Part shown: positions 8,624-17,919 of the stretch, one piece after another | Position numbering within the stretch: position 1 is the stretch's first letter | Layout: each line of letters starts with the position of its first letter | Assembly: GCA_016711705.1 (NCBI GenBank) | Contig: JADJSK010000001.1 | Span: forward strand, 124,001 to 188,000 | Direction: 5' to 3' | Length of the DNA: 64,000 bases | From: Candidatus Brachybacter algidus | GTDB taxonomy: Bacteria > Bacteroidota > Bacteroidia > Chitinophagales > Saprospiraceae | The notes under the pieces: generated by a model | The model's database searches: none | What the model was told of the DNA's origin: nothing | What the model saw: only the letters and a program-made list of their open reading frames with translations | Program-made: the position numbers and the translations under genes

Positions 8624-9728
8624 GAGCAGCTACCTTTCCTTCATTAATAGTGAACGAATTCGATTTTTTTTTAAGTTCTGGCAATATATTGTTAACCCGT
8701 TCTGAATAAGTATCAGTGATAAATACTTGCCCATATTCATCGCTGTCAATGATCTTAAGTAAATTAGTCACCCGATGATGGTCCAGCTTGTCAAAAATAT
8801 CGTCAAGTAATAGAATTGGTTTTGTACCTATGATTTTCTTCAACCAATGATACTGTGCGAGCTTTGCAGCAAAGATTGTTGACTTTATCTGACCCTGAGA
8901 GCCAATTCTTTTTACAGGTAAAGCGCTAATAATAAATTCCAGATCATCTTTATGGATTCCTTTGGTAGTTCTTTCAAGGATCAAATCTTTTTTATAAGAG
9001 GCTCGATAGGCTTCAATAAAATCTGCTTTTTGTCCCTGACAATCTGGGAGATAAAGGCAGTTAACATCTTCCTTTCCTGAAGCGATTTGCTCATATATTT
9101 CATTATAAATAATATTAATCTCATCTGTAAAGATCCTTCTGGAATTCATTATAAACTCAGAAATTATTGCCATTTCTTCATTATAATAATCAATTAGTTC
9201 TTGCTGACTTCTACCGTCGCGATTGATCTGTTTGAGTAATGAATTCCGCTGCTTTAATATTTTATTGTACTTATTTAAAGCCTCAAGGTATTCTCTGTTA
9301 CCCTGGCAAATAGAAATATCTATAAATTTCCTCCGTTCCTCACTACCTTCTTCTATGAGCTGAATGTCACCAGGGGCAATCATAACCGCCGGAAGCTTTC
9401 CAATAAAGTGGGAAAACTTCCGCACTTCCTTGTCGTTTACAATGAAAGACTTATTATTTGGAAGCTTATACTTACATACCACATTTATTATTTCATCATT
9501 CAGGTGAAAATTCCCATCAACTCTGAAAAAATCCTTGTCAAATTTTATTGAATTCTTTTCAGAATACTGGAAATAGGACTTTGTCATGCATAATAAATAT
9601 ATGGCATCAAGCAGATTCGTTTTACCCTGTCCATTATTTCCGGTAATAATATTGAAATCCCTTGCAAACTGAACATCAGCAGCACTATAATTTTTAAAAT
9701 TCGTTAATATGACTTTCTCTAAATACAA
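8613..9728 (-). CDS. recF: DNA replication/repair protein RecF
   Basis: 371-residue SMC-like ATPase that helps load RecA at gaps through RecFOR. The N-terminus is MYLEKVILTNFKNY followed by a Walker A GNNGQGKTNLLDAI (residues ~31-44). The ABC-type signature region is KRIGSQGQIKSTIFAAKLAQY and Walker B is PILLLDDIFDKLD. Length and motif order match the family. The start codon is TTG at 9728: there is an in-frame stop shortly upstream and no ATG before the conserved first strand. A -7 promoter box lies 42 bp upstream. Overlaps the DUF721 gene. Confidence 0.95.
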   Translation of the reverse strand: MYLEKVILTNFKNYSAADVQFARDFNIITGNNGQGKTNLLDAIYLLCMTKSYFQYSEKNSIKFDKDFFRVDGNFHLNDEIINVVCKYKLPNNKSFIVNDKEVRKFSHFIGKLPAVMIAPGDIQLIEEGSEERRKFIDISICQGNREYLEALNKYNKILKQRNSLLKQINRDGRSQQELIDYYNEEMAIISEFIMNSRRIFTDEINIIYNEIYEQIASGKEDVNCLYLPDCQGQKADFIEAYRASYKKDLILERTTKGIHKDDLEFIISALPVKRIGSQGQIKSTIFAAKLAQYHWLKKIIGTKPILLLDDIFDKLDHHRVTNLLKIIDSDEYGQVFITDTYSERVNNILPELKKKSNSFTINEGKVAAHGK

Positions 9729-9769
9729 GGCAGCTTGTTATAAGTATATTATGTATTGAAACATCCAAG

Positions 9770-9777
9770 CAAATATA
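9770..9777 (-). promoter_or_regulatory. -7 promoter element (TATATTTG) for recF
   Basis: Perfect TAnnTTTG on the minus strand, 42 bp before the TTG start, implying a leader of about 38 nt. Confidence 0.55.
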
Positions 9778-9859
9778 GAATATTGATTGGAGAATTTATT
9801 TTCGCTTTCAAATTTTCGACTCAAACGATAACGTCAAATCGATAAAAGTCATCGAAGCC

Positions 9860-9887
9860 GTCAGATGTCTTGAAGCCATCAGACGAC
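9860..9887. repeat. 28-bp dispersed element, copy 1
   Basis: Begins GTCAGATG, centre TCTTGAAGC, ends CATCAGACGAC. The ends GTCaGATG and CATCaGAC form an imperfect 8-bp inverted repeat with one mismatch. An exact second copy is at 10295. Confidence 0.75.
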
Positions 9888-10130
9888 TATGGCATATTTC
9901 CCAATGACATCAGCCGACTTAATTACGGCTGCTGGCATTCTACCTATTCTGATTCTAAGTTTAAACGGCATGAAACTTACTCCTTAATTCCTCTAAATTC
10001 CTTAATGTTTTAATTTAAGGCCTAACCCTTTTGAGTAGCTTATTGCACAGGTAGTCAACGTTACAAAGTTGAGTGAAATCTAATTTAGATATAAATTTAG
10101 TTGCTTCGAAACTTCAGATTTTAAATATCC

Positions 10131-10160
10131 GTCAGATGTTTTTAAGCCACCAGACTGCTC
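10131..10160. repeat. 28-bp dispersed element, diverged copy
   Basis: GTCAGATGTTTTTAAGCCAC followed by CAGACTGCTC; matches the 28-bp element with several substitutions and a changed centre. Confidence 0.5.
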
Positions 10161-10294
10161 TCCGTAGCTTCTCTTGTTCACGCCATCCGACGTATTTAGT
10201 TCCGTCGCATTTACCGCTCAGAAATCATGAAATTTTATATTTATTGCTCGTCGGATGTTTTGTCCTGCACAAGTAACACAGGATAAACTAAACT

Positions 10295-10322
10295 GTCAGA
10301 TGTCTTGAAGCCATCAGACGAC
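10295..10322. repeat. 28-bp dispersed element, copy 2
   Basis: Identical in all 28 bases to 9860-9887 and in the same orientation, 435 bp away. Confidence 0.75.
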
Positions 10323-10453
10323 ACTTCGTAAATCGTTTGCTGACCTCTTTTATATTTAACTTTTAATTTATCCAAGTGTTAAGACAAGTATTACATAGCT
10401 ATGTTCGGATATTTTTTTACTTTTACTTTTTAGATTACAAAATTTATATTTTA

Positions 10454-11467
10454 ATGCAAAAGACTGCTGAAAAGAAAAAAGCGAAATATTCAGAAGCAAC
10501 CTATGAGCTTTGGTATGAAACGATGCTCAGGATTAGGAAATTTGAAGAGAAGACCTTATTGATGTATTCTCAACAGAAAATCAGAGGTTTTTGTCACGTT
10601 TATATTGGTCAGGAAGCTATCGCTGCAGGTATAAAGTCTGCCTTAAAGCCTGAAGACTGTTTAGTTACAGGATACAGACAACATGGGCTTGCGCTCATGA
10701 AAGGTCTCAGTGCAAGATCTTGTATGGCTGAATTATTCGGTAAACAAACTGGCTGCGTCAAAGGCAAAGGTGGTTCAATGCACTTCTTTTCAAAAGAACA
10801 TAAATTTTTTGGGGGAAATGGAATCGTTGGTGCTCAGATCCCCATTGGAGCTGGAATTGCATTTGCAGAAAAATATAAAAAAACTGATAACCTATGTGTC
10901 ACCATGTTTGGTGATGGTGCTGCTCGGCAGGGTGCCTTGCATGAAGCTTTCAATATGGCTATGACATGGAAGCTACCTGTTTTGTTTATTTGCGAGAATA
11001 ATCAGTATGCTATGGGTACATCCGTTACCAGAACCAGCAATGTCACTGATATGTACAAAATAGGTCTAGGCTACGAGATGCCAAGTGAGCCGGTTGATGG
11101 GATGAATCCTGAAGCTGTTCATGAAGCTATTGCTAAAGCAGCAGCTCACATTCGTTCGGGGAAAGGTCCATATTATCTTGAGATCAAAACCTATAGATAC
11201 AGAGGTCACAGCGTAAGTGATCCGGGTCATTACCGCTCAAAAGATGAATTGGAGCACTACAAAACATTAGATCCTATAGGTATGTTGGAGCATTTTTTCA
11301 AAGAGGAAGGTGTACTAAGTGAAAACAAAATCTTAGAAATCCAGCAAAAGATACATGAAGAGGTAGAAGATGCTGTAGCATTTGCTGAAGAATCACCATG
11401 GCCGGAAGCATCAGGCCTTTATACTGACAATTATGTCGAAGATGATTATCCGTATATGATAGACTAG
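10454..11467 (+). CDS. pdhA: Pyruvate dehydrogenase E1 component, alpha subunit
   Basis: 337 residues from the ATG at 10454; a longer reading frame adds 26 hydrophobic aromatic residues that homologues lack. Thiamine-diphosphate-dependent decarboxylation of pyruvate in the PDH complex. Visible: the YRQHGLAL and GKGGSMHFF segments, then the ThDP motif GDGAARQGALHEAFN...ICENNQYAMGT (GDG to NN spacing typical), and the phosphorylation-loop-like region YRYRGHSVSDPGHYR. The split alpha/beta layout is the heterotetrameric type, so a beta subunit must lie elsewhere; neither E1 beta nor E2 is adjacent here. Branched-chain 2-oxoacid E1 alpha is an alternative, but the length and motifs fit PdhA better. 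Confidence 0.92.
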   Translation: MQKTAEKKKAKYSEATYELWYETMLRIRKFEEKTLLMYSQQKIRGFCHVYIGQEAIAAGIKSALKPEDCLVTGYRQHGLALMKGLSARSCMAELFGKQTGCVKGKGGSMHFFSKEHKFFGGNGIVGAQIPIGAGIAFAEKYKKTDNLCVTMFGDGAARQGALHEAFNMAMTWKLPVLFICENNQYAMGTSVTRTSNVTDMYKIGLGYEMPSEPVDGMNPEAVHEAIAKAAAHIRSGKGPYYLEIKTYRYRGHSVSDPGHYRSKDELEHYKTLDPIGMLEHFFKEEGVLSENKILEIQQKIHEEVEDAVAFAEESPWPEASGLYTDNYVEDDYPYMID

Positions 11468-11525
11468 AATCTTTGCAGATTTCTTCTAATAAATTTAATA
11501 AGAGCAACCTTATAGATCATGATAA

Positions 11526-12950
11526 ATGGTATTTAGTAGTATAGTATTTCTATTATATTTTTTACCACTTTTTCTGATCACCTATATTCTTGTTGACAAA
11601 AAATACAAAAACTTAGTAATACTTTTTTTTAGTATTGTATTTTATAGCTGGGGGGCTCCAAAGTTTATTTTCGTAATTCTGGGAACGACTTTTATTGATT
11701 TCCATTTGGTCAAATGGATGTCGGCCACTGAAAGTGAGAACAGGAGGAAAGTATTACTAGCATTATCTGTGAGTGTCAATTTGGGATTACTTTTATACTT
11801 TAAATACTCGAATTTCTTTATAGATAATGTAAATTCCTTGTTAGGTCTTCTCGGCGGAGGAGAAATCAAATGGACCAAGCTCCTGCTGCCTATTGGAATA
11901 TCCTTTTATACTTTCGAAACCATCACTTATGTAGTTGATGTCTACAGGAAAATACACAAACCCTTAAAGAACTTTTGGGATTATCAGCTTTACATCATCT
12001 TATTTCCAAAGCTAATAGCCGGACCAATAGTTAGATATCATGATCTGGCAGATCAGATCACCGACAGGTCCCATAATGAAAATAATGAAAACAGACTGAC
12101 TGGCTTCTACAGATTTGTAATTGGACTTTCTAAAAAAGTGATAATTGCCAATCATATGGGATTACTGGCAGATACCATCTTTGTCCAGGATTATGCCACG
12201 ATGGACAGCTATACTGCTTGGATTGGTATTCTTGCATATACTTTTCAGATTTATTTTGACTTCTCAGGATATTCAGATATGGCTATAGGTCTAGCTAAAA
12301 TGATTGGTTTTAAATTTCCTGAAAACTTCAATAATCCATACACATCAAGGAGTATTACCGAATTCTGGAGGCGCTGGCATATCACTCTCGGTGCATGGAT
12401 GAGGAATTATTTATATATTCCTTTGGGGGGAAACAGAGTGGATTCAAATCTCAGAAAATACGCCAATCTTTGGATCGTGTTCTTGGCATCAGGATTATGG
12501 CATGGTGCTTCATGGAATTTTGTGATTTGGGGAGCTTATCATGGTTTTTTTCTGGTTATTGAACGTATGTTTTTGAGTAAATTTTATGGGAAGTTGGGTG
12601 CGTTTTTACCTATGATTATTACTTTTTTTGTTGTGGTGATCGGTTGGGTATTTTTCAGGATCGAACATTTTAACGATGCATTAATTTATATTAAAACCTT
12701 ATTTTCATTTAGGAATATGGCATCTATTCCAATTGACAGTGAATTTTATACTTATTTTGTATTGGCTATTTTCTTTTCATTTTTTACTGTTTTAAAAAGA
12801 GGAGATATAATACAAAAGCAGGTTTATGAAATGCCATACAATAACTTTAAGCATATAATACTGTCCTTTGCAGTGACGGTTCTTTTCATCCTTTCTGTTA
12901 GTTCAATCACTACCTTTAGTTTTAATCCTTTCATATATTTTAGATTCTAA
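11526..12950 (+). CDS. MBOAT-family membrane O-acyltransferase (AlgI-like)
   Basis: 474 residues and about ten hydrophobic segments. The start MVFSSIVFLLYFLPLFLITY and the central ITYVVDVYRKIHKP, IAGPIVRYHDL and FWRRWHITLGAWMRNYLYIPLGGN blocks are classic AlgI/DltB-type MBOAT motifs; the active-site histidine is in SGLWHGASWNFVIWG. Family role: moves acetyl groups across the membrane for O-acetylation of a polysaccharide. The stop codon overlaps the start of the next gene, an AlgJ/AlgX-like protein, so the pair almost certainly forms one acetylation machine. Which polysaccharide is modified is not evident: no alginate or cellulose genes lie nearby. Confidence 0.92.
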   Translation: MVFSSIVFLLYFLPLFLITYILVDKKYKNLVILFFSIVFYSWGAPKFIFVILGTTFIDFHLVKWMSATESENRRKVLLALSVSVNLGLLLYFKYSNFFIDNVNSLLGLLGGGEIKWTKLLLPIGISFYTFETITYVVDVYRKIHKPLKNFWDYQLYIILFPKLIAGPIVRYHDLADQITDRSHNENNENRLTGFYRFVIGLSKKVIIANHMGLLADTIFVQDYATMDSYTAWIGILAYTFQIYFDFSGYSDMAIGLAKMIGFKFPENFNNPYTSRSITEFWRRWHITLGAWMRNYLYIPLGGNRVDSNLRKYANLWIVFLASGLWHGASWNFVIWGAYHGFFLVIERMFLSKFYGKLGAFLPMIITFFVVVIGWVFFRIEHFNDALIYIKTLFSFRNMASIPIDSEFYTYFVLAIFFSFFTVLKRGDIIQKQVYEMPYNNFKHIILSFAVTVLFILSVSSITTFSFNPFIYFRF

Positions 12951-14098
12951 TGATGAAAGACAATGGAATTCTAAGACGAATATTGTTGGCCATACTCTTA
13001 TGTTTGCTGATATTGCCTTACACTCAAGAGAAGCTACTTTTATTCAAAGAAACGCCATTAAACGGAGCGATCACGACCGTTGATAAACCTTTGTTCTCTG
13101 TGAGTGAATGGCTTGAAGGGACATTCCAGGAAAAGACAGAAAGTTTTTTGAATCAGAATTTTGGCTTTCGAACAGGCTTGGTTCGCTTTAATAATCAAAT
13201 TCTTTATAGCATTTTTAATAAAGCAAAGGCTAAAGATGTCATCGTTGGCAAGGAAAGTTACTTGTATGAGTCAGGATATATCGATGCAATCAACGGCATC
13301 AATTATTTGGGAGATGAAATATTTGCTGAAAAAATCAGAAAAATTCGACTGCTTTCAGATACTTTGCCTAACATGAATAAGAGTCTCATTATCGCAATTG
13401 CTCCCAGCAAGGCAAGGTTTTATACAGAATATATTCCGGATAACCTGCTTCATATCTCAAATCAAACAAACTACAATGGCTTCGTTAAAGCTGCAAAGGA
13501 TGCCAGCTTGGATATTATAGACTTTGGTGACTATTTTATAAAAAGTAAAGACACCTCTAAATACCTCTTGTTTCCCAAATTAGGTACACATTGGAGTGTT
13601 TATGGAGCATGTCTTGCAGAGGATTCCCTGATTCATTATATAGAGCGTGAACGCCACATCGATCTAAGGGAACTCCAATGGTCTATGGATGGGGTAAAGC
13701 GAGCCTATGGTACAGATTATGATATAGCTGATGGAATGAATCTATTATATCGGATTCGAGGTCCGGAACTTGCTTATCCCACTTTAACTTATGAGAAAGA
13801 TAGCAGCAAGATCCAGTTAAAGGTGGTCTCTATTGCAGATAGTTTTTATTGGATGTTTATGTATAATCAGATAGGAGAGATTTTTGAAAAGCATCAATAT
13901 TGGTATTATTTCAACGATATATGGCCCAAATCAAACGACTGTCAAAGAGAAAATAGGGTAGTGGCAGATTTAGATCTCAGGGCCGAAATAGATAAAAACG
14001 ATGTTTTTATCATATTAAACACGGAATCCACTGTTGGCGGATATGGCTTTGGTTTTATTGAGGCTGCTTACGATTTGTATTATCCGGTAGTAAAATAA
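12950..14098 (+). CDS. AlgJ/AlgX-like SGNH-type O-acetyltransferase partner
   Basis: 382 residues. One N-terminal membrane anchor (LLAILLCLLILPYTQE) is followed by an extracytoplasmic domain. Typical family signatures are FRTGLVRFNNQILYSIF, KAKDVIVGKESYLYESGYI (the DVIVGKDGWLF-like motif) and GTHWSVYGA, in which the His belongs to the SGNH-like catalytic set. It should take acetyl groups delivered by the MBOAT protein and transfer them to sugar hydroxyls outside the membrane. It overlaps the preceding gene by one base (TAATG arrangement) and ends next to a convergent ABC ATPase gene. Confidence 0.87.
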   Translation: MMKDNGILRRILLAILLCLLILPYTQEKLLLFKETPLNGAITTVDKPLFSVSEWLEGTFQEKTESFLNQNFGFRTGLVRFNNQILYSIFNKAKAKDVIVGKESYLYESGYIDAINGINYLGDEIFAEKIRKIRLLSDTLPNMNKSLIIAIAPSKARFYTEYIPDNLLHISNQTNYNGFVKAAKDASLDIIDFGDYFIKSKDTSKYLLFPKLGTHWSVYGACLAEDSLIHYIERERHIDLRELQWSMDGVKRAYGTDYDIADGMNLLYRIRGPELAYPTLTYEKDSSKIQLKVVSIADSFYWMFMYNQIGEIFEKHQYWYYFNDIWPKSNDCQRENRVVADLDLRAEIDKNDVFIILNTESTVGGYGFGFIEAAYDLYYPVVK

Positions 14099-14099
14099 A

Positions 14100-15035
14100 T
14101 CAGGATGCTTCCGGCATATTCTTTCTTCTTTGACCTGATACTGTCTTAATAAATATTTCATTGAGGGAAGGCAATATTTCCTGCATACCCATCAACATGT
14201 TGTTTTTGCTGACTTGTTGGGTTATGAATTGATTAAGAATACTTAAACTTGGAGTTTTCAGCCAAATTTCATTTTCCTTTTGGTTAGTTATTTCAATACC
14301 CTCTATCAAGTCCGAGATAGGATCAATCATTCTTTCAAATATGACATGGAACAGGTCATCTTTCCATAATTGTTTCATTGTAGAAACTTCATTTTCCAGC
14401 ACGTTTTCACCCTTACTTATCAGCACTATTCTGTCACAGATCTCCTCTACTTGTTCCATTCTGTGCGTAGAGAACATAAGAGTTGTTCCCTGTCTATTCA
14501 GATTTAATATCTCTTCTTTTAATAATTCAGTATTTACAGGATCGAGACCAGAGAATGGCTCATCGAGGATAAGGAAGCTTGGATTGTGCATGACTGTCGC
14601 AATAAATTGGATCTTCTGTTGCATCCCTTTTGAAAGCTCTTCTACTTTTTTGTAAGCCCAATCGCTGATGTTCATTTTATCCAGCCAATAGCCGATCCTT
14701 TCCTTTCCTTCCTTCTTAGTCAGACCCCTCAAGGCTGCAAAATATTCAAGTTGCTCCGAAATTTTCATTTTTTTATAAAGACCACGCTCCTCTGGCATAT
14801 AACCAATAGTACCTCTTTGCAGGTCCTTTGTATTAACTCCGTTGAGCATAATACTTCCTTTATCCGCCTGTGTGATATTGGTAATGATCCTTATAAGGGA
14901 AGTCTTTCCAGCCCCATTTGGTCCTAATAAACCAAAGACAGATCCTTTTGGTACTTCAAAACTTACATCATTCAAAGCCGTGTAATCACCGTAGACTTTT
15001 GTTACATTTTTTATACTTAGAATACTTTCACTCAT
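14100..15035 (-). CDS. ABC transporter ATP-binding protein (ABC-2/NatA type with DUF4162 tail)
   Basis: 311 residues. Walker A GLLGPNGAGKTSL (~35-47), Q-loop region YMPEERGLYKKM, signature ELSKGMQQK, Walker B FLILDEPFSGLDPVN and switch His in STHRMEQ are all present. The ~80-residue C-terminal extension (after residue 220) is the DUF4162 type found in NatA-like ATPases that drive ABC-2 permeases, often Na+ or drug exporters. No permease gene is adjacent, which is unusual for this class, so its membrane partner must be elsewhere. No promoter element was recognised. Confidence 0.9.
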   Translation of the reverse strand: MSESILSIKNVTKVYGDYTALNDVSFEVPKGSVFGLLGPNGAGKTSLIRIITNITQADKGSIMLNGVNTKDLQRGTIGYMPEERGLYKKMKISEQLEYFAALRGLTKKEGKERIGYWLDKMNISDWAYKKVEELSKGMQQKIQFIATVMHNPSFLILDEPFSGLDPVNTELLKEEILNLNRQGTTLMFSTHRMEQVEEICDRIVLISKGENVLENEVSTMKQLWKDDLFHVIFERMIDPISDLIEGIEITNQKENEIWLKTPSLSILNQFITQQVSKNNMLMGMQEILPSLNEIFIKTVSGQRRKNMPEAS

Positions 15036-15119
15036 TTGAACTTGTTTTGTGCGAAATTAAAAAATATTGACGACATTCTTTAGCTTTGAATTAATATTAT
15101 TAAAAGTATAGTTCAAATT

Positions 15120-15620
15120 TTGAAAAAATTTACGTCTATCTTCTTGATTATCATTTGTTGCCTGGCCAGCCATAACCTGATGGCGCAGAGTGAAATTGAT
15201 TCTGTAAATATTTCGCCATCAAAAGATACTGCTATAATCATTAAGGCAATGCTTATGAAATTGTTTGATATCAATGGAATTCCGGCAGTCCATTCAAGAA
15301 AGAGCTGCAATTGCGGTTGTGATATCAAAAAGGAAGCATATGTGGTTTCGAAGTCAGTATCCTTCGCTGCTTATGATTTTTGTGATAGTCAGGTATTCGA
15401 ATGGAATGGGAGAGATGATGATGCATTTGGATTTCTAAAGAATATTCAGTTGCAATTAACTCAAGTAGGTTATTTACATCTGAATGGTATTATAAAAGAA
15501 AAGCAGAAATTTAGAATAAAGAAATTTTATGTTGAGACTGATGATCTACTTACATTTTTAGAAGTCTCAAGTATGAAAGATGGATCACTTAAGCTCAAGT
15601 TGAGTGTTGCGACACCATAG
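15120..15620 (+). CDS. Secreted protein of unknown function
   Basis: 166 residues from a TTG start (no in-frame ATG upstream before the signal peptide). Signal peptide MKKFTSIFLIIICCLASHNLMAQS is clear. The mature part begins with a region containing the CNCGCDIKK cluster (three Cys in five residues), which may bind a metal or form disulfides, then an alternating beta-strand-like pattern to the end. It lacks a T9SS tail. I do not recognise a family. Divergently transcribed from the ABC ATPase gene, with only ~85 bp between. Confidence 0.7.
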   Translation: MKKFTSIFLIIICCLASHNLMAQSEIDSVNISPSKDTAIIIKAMLMKLFDINGIPAVHSRKSCNCGCDIKKEAYVVSKSVSFAAYDFCDSQVFEWNGRDDDAFGFLKNIQLQLTQVGYLHLNGIIKEKQKFRIKKFYVETDDLLTFLEVSSMKDGSLKLKLSVATP

Positions 15621-15667
15621 ATCTTACTTAGAATGTTTTCTGACCTTAACTCGCCTGAGTAAAGGCC

Positions 15668-16504
15668 TCAGAAACAAAGTTTTTCTGCCGCCAATAGCAC
15701 ATGTGTATCATCCTGATAATCAATTGATTCATATTGCCTTGTGATAAACCATGTTGGAACAATCATGCTGCCTTTTGATTTTGAAAAAATAGTATCTCCA
15801 TTATTTGATACATCATAAAAGAAAATTTTGGAATCGGCATCCGGCAGAAAACCAAACACATATTTATACCTGTAAGCACATATCGCAAGTGTTTTCATAT
15901 CGGGACTAAGGGCTGCTCCTGTAAATACGAATCCTTTTAAGTCAATCGACTCTATATATTGGGCAGTACTGTTGAGCTTGCTCGGATTTAATATGTAGTG
16001 ATGACTTTTAAAATACTTTCTTTTTGTAATTCCCTTGGTGAAAATATGGAGTTTGCCATTCATCCAAACGATAGATTCTGAATCAAAGCTATTGTCTATT
16101 TCCCCTGGCGGATTCATGTATGTAAAAACGAATGAATCTTGTAAACTAAGACCTTTGTTTAATTTATAAATAGTATGATATTTATTATCCAATGCATTAT
16201 TCCCAATATCAGCGATATATAAATTACCCACTTCGTCGAGAGTCAGATCTTCCCAATCATTATTTTTTATATTTAATTTATGGTGTAGCAGATTGTTCCC
16301 TTTATAATCCGACTGGATGATTTCAGCCGGATTATTACTGTCATTGATCCAAAAACATGTATCCTTTGAGATAAAAACTAATCCGGAATTCTCATTGAGA
16401 GAAGTAGGTAACCTGACTCTTCTCTGAGATTGTAAGTTAGTGGAAATGAGTATTATGAATATTGAAATAATTATTTTAGTATAATTTTCTAAACCTTTAT
16501 TCAT
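15668..16504 (-). CDS. Secreted propeller-like protein of unknown function
   Basis: 278 residues from ATG at 16504; an earlier in-frame start would add a second hydrophobic segment before the natural signal peptide (MNKGLENYTKIIISIFIILISTNLQSQ). The mature part has LNENSGLVFISKDTCFWINDSNNPAEI, NNDWEDLTLDEVGNLYIADIGNN and FTGAALSPDMKTLAICAYRY, the pattern of a Bacteroidota family of extracytoplasmic beta-propeller-like proteins (distantly like phytase-like or SdiA-regulated propellers). No catalytic residues are evident and there is no sorting domain. Function unknown. Divergent from the LPG-synthase-type gene. Confidence 0.72.
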   Translation of the reverse strand: MNKGLENYTKIIISIFIILISTNLQSQRRVRLPTSLNENSGLVFISKDTCFWINDSNNPAEIIQSDYKGNNLLHHKLNIKNNDWEDLTLDEVGNLYIADIGNNALDNKYHTIYKLNKGLSLQDSFVFTYMNPPGEIDNSFDSESIVWMNGKLHIFTKGITKRKYFKSHHYILNPSKLNSTAQYIESIDLKGFVFTGAALSPDMKTLAICAYRYKYVFGFLPDADSKIFFYDVSNNGDTIFSKSKGSMIVPTWFITRQYESIDYQDDTHVLLAAEKLCF

Positions 16505-16585
16505 ACAGTTGCTTTCTAAAAAGATATAAAATAAGCTGATTGTGAAAATAACTGAATATATTGTCATTCTAAAAATAAAATATCA

Positions 16586-17688
16586 TTGAAAGAATCGACT
16601 ACCGAAGATTTAAATACATCAGATAAAAAGGCAATTCAATCTATTAAGATTTCAAGAGCGATCTGGCCCATTCTGATTGGCGTTGGCGTAGTAGGTTATC
16701 TATTTTGGAAGCAATTCGATATCAATGAATTTAATAAAATTAGCTGGACCACAGGTGCCTTTATCTCAATTGGTCTTGCATTTTTCATTATGGGACTCAA
16801 ACATTTGTCCTATGCTACGAGACTTTATATCCTTTCAGAAAAACAATTCAGTTTTCTAAAGTGTATTCAACTTATTTTTATCTGGGAATTTAGCAGCGCC
16901 ATTGCTCCGACAGCCGTGGGAGGCAGTGCTGTGGCACTGTTCGCTCTTGCTCAAGAAAACCTTTCTGCCGGCAAAACAACGGTAATTGTTATCTATACCG
17001 CTATACACGATTCTTATTTTTTTTGATCACATTGCCAATCTTGTTTTTGATATTCGGACCTGAAATGATAAGACCCGGCATGACAGCTCTTAATTTTCAG
17101 ACAGTTGTTGGCAGCGCCCTTCTCATTGCTTATATCATAAAGGTTGGATACAGCACACTTTTTCTCTATGGCCTTTTCATCAGTCCCACTAAGATTAGAA
17201 GACTTCTTTCCGCACTTACTTCAATTCCATTCCTCAATAGATGGCATCAAAAGGCATTAGTATTAGGGGATGATATAGTTCTGGCATCTCAGGAAATAAA
17301 GGGCAAGCCATTTAAATACCATTTTTCAGCTATCATGATGACGATCTCAGCCTGGGTATTGAGGTTTTTGATACTTGAAGTACTTATCTTAGGTATTATT
17401 GGAGGGCTGGATAAGGGTTGGTATATCATAATGGAATTGTATGCGCGCATTGAAACTATGTTTATGGTTATCATGTTCAGTCCATCACCAGGTGGCTCCG
17501 GTATAATAGAAGGTGTATTCGGGGACTTTCTGCATGATTATATACCAATTGGTGTTGCTTTGATCATCGCTCTTTTATGGCGTTTGATCTCCTATTATTT
17601 CTATTTGTTCGCCGGAGTAATTATTGTACCCAACTGGTTAAATAAGATACTAAAGAAAAGGCATTTGGCTTCAGCAATAAAAAAGTAA
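16586..17688 (+). pseudogene. Lysylphosphatidylglycerol synthase TM-region (UPF0104) membrane protein, frameshifted
   Basis: The first part (16586-17026) has KKAIQSIKISRAIWPILIG and the conserved SSAIAPTAVGGSAVALFALAQE; the second part (from about 17023) continues with ITLPILFLIFGPEM and FSPSPGGSGIIEGVFGDFL, the PG-rich motif of the family. They are split where TTC TTA is followed by eight T residues (17017-17024). One extra T would give ...DSYFFLITLPILF..., joining both into one ~368-residue protein with about eight membrane segments. Members act as flippase-like or aminoacyl-phospholipid membrane domains; without the soluble aminoacyl domain, as here, the function is uncertain. The start codon is TTG. 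Most likely a consensus error, otherwise a real pseudogene. Confidence 0.8.
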
Positions 17689-17817
17689 TGGAGGTAATGA
17701 GAATATGGTGTGGAAAGCCGTTTGCTGGCTTCGAGATAACTTAGGTTTTGAAATCAAAAAGCATTAAAGAGTAGCAAGTATACTATTCATATAATTGAAT
17801 ATATTTACTGAATGTAA

Positions 17818-17856
17818 CCATCGAAGTATTATTCTGATTTCTAACTTCTAATTTAG
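17818..17856. repeat. Dispersed TTCTAATTTCTAA-type repeat, copy A
   Basis: Contains ATCGAAGTATTATTCTGATT followed by TCTAACTTCTAATTT. Related copies occur at 26093, 35031 (inverted) and 55772 (inverted). Confidence 0.55.
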
Positions 17857-17919
17857 GATTTCACAACCGAAGTTCTTATTACTACCTAAACTTGATTCAC
17901 ATAAAATAAGCAGAATGGA

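Larger units (their letters stand above)
9778..10453. other. Gene-free spacer with repeated GTCAGATG elements between recF and pdhA
   Basis: About 680 bp. It contains two identical 28-bp elements (9860-9887 and 10295-10322), a diverged copy at 10131-10160 and further partial GTCGGATG motifs. A 67-codon frame at 10073-10276 has a composition unlike neighbouring genes and includes the repeats, so I do not call it a gene. Confidence 0.6.

Noticed and set aside
10073..10276. 67-codon frame between recF and pdhA
   Set aside because: It overlaps the 28-bp repeats, has an odd residue composition, and lacks any recognisable domain or promoter.
17017..17024. Programmed ribosomal frameshift at the T8 run
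   Set aside because: Eight other genes show similar single-base faults in the same window, so a consensus error is the simpler explanation.
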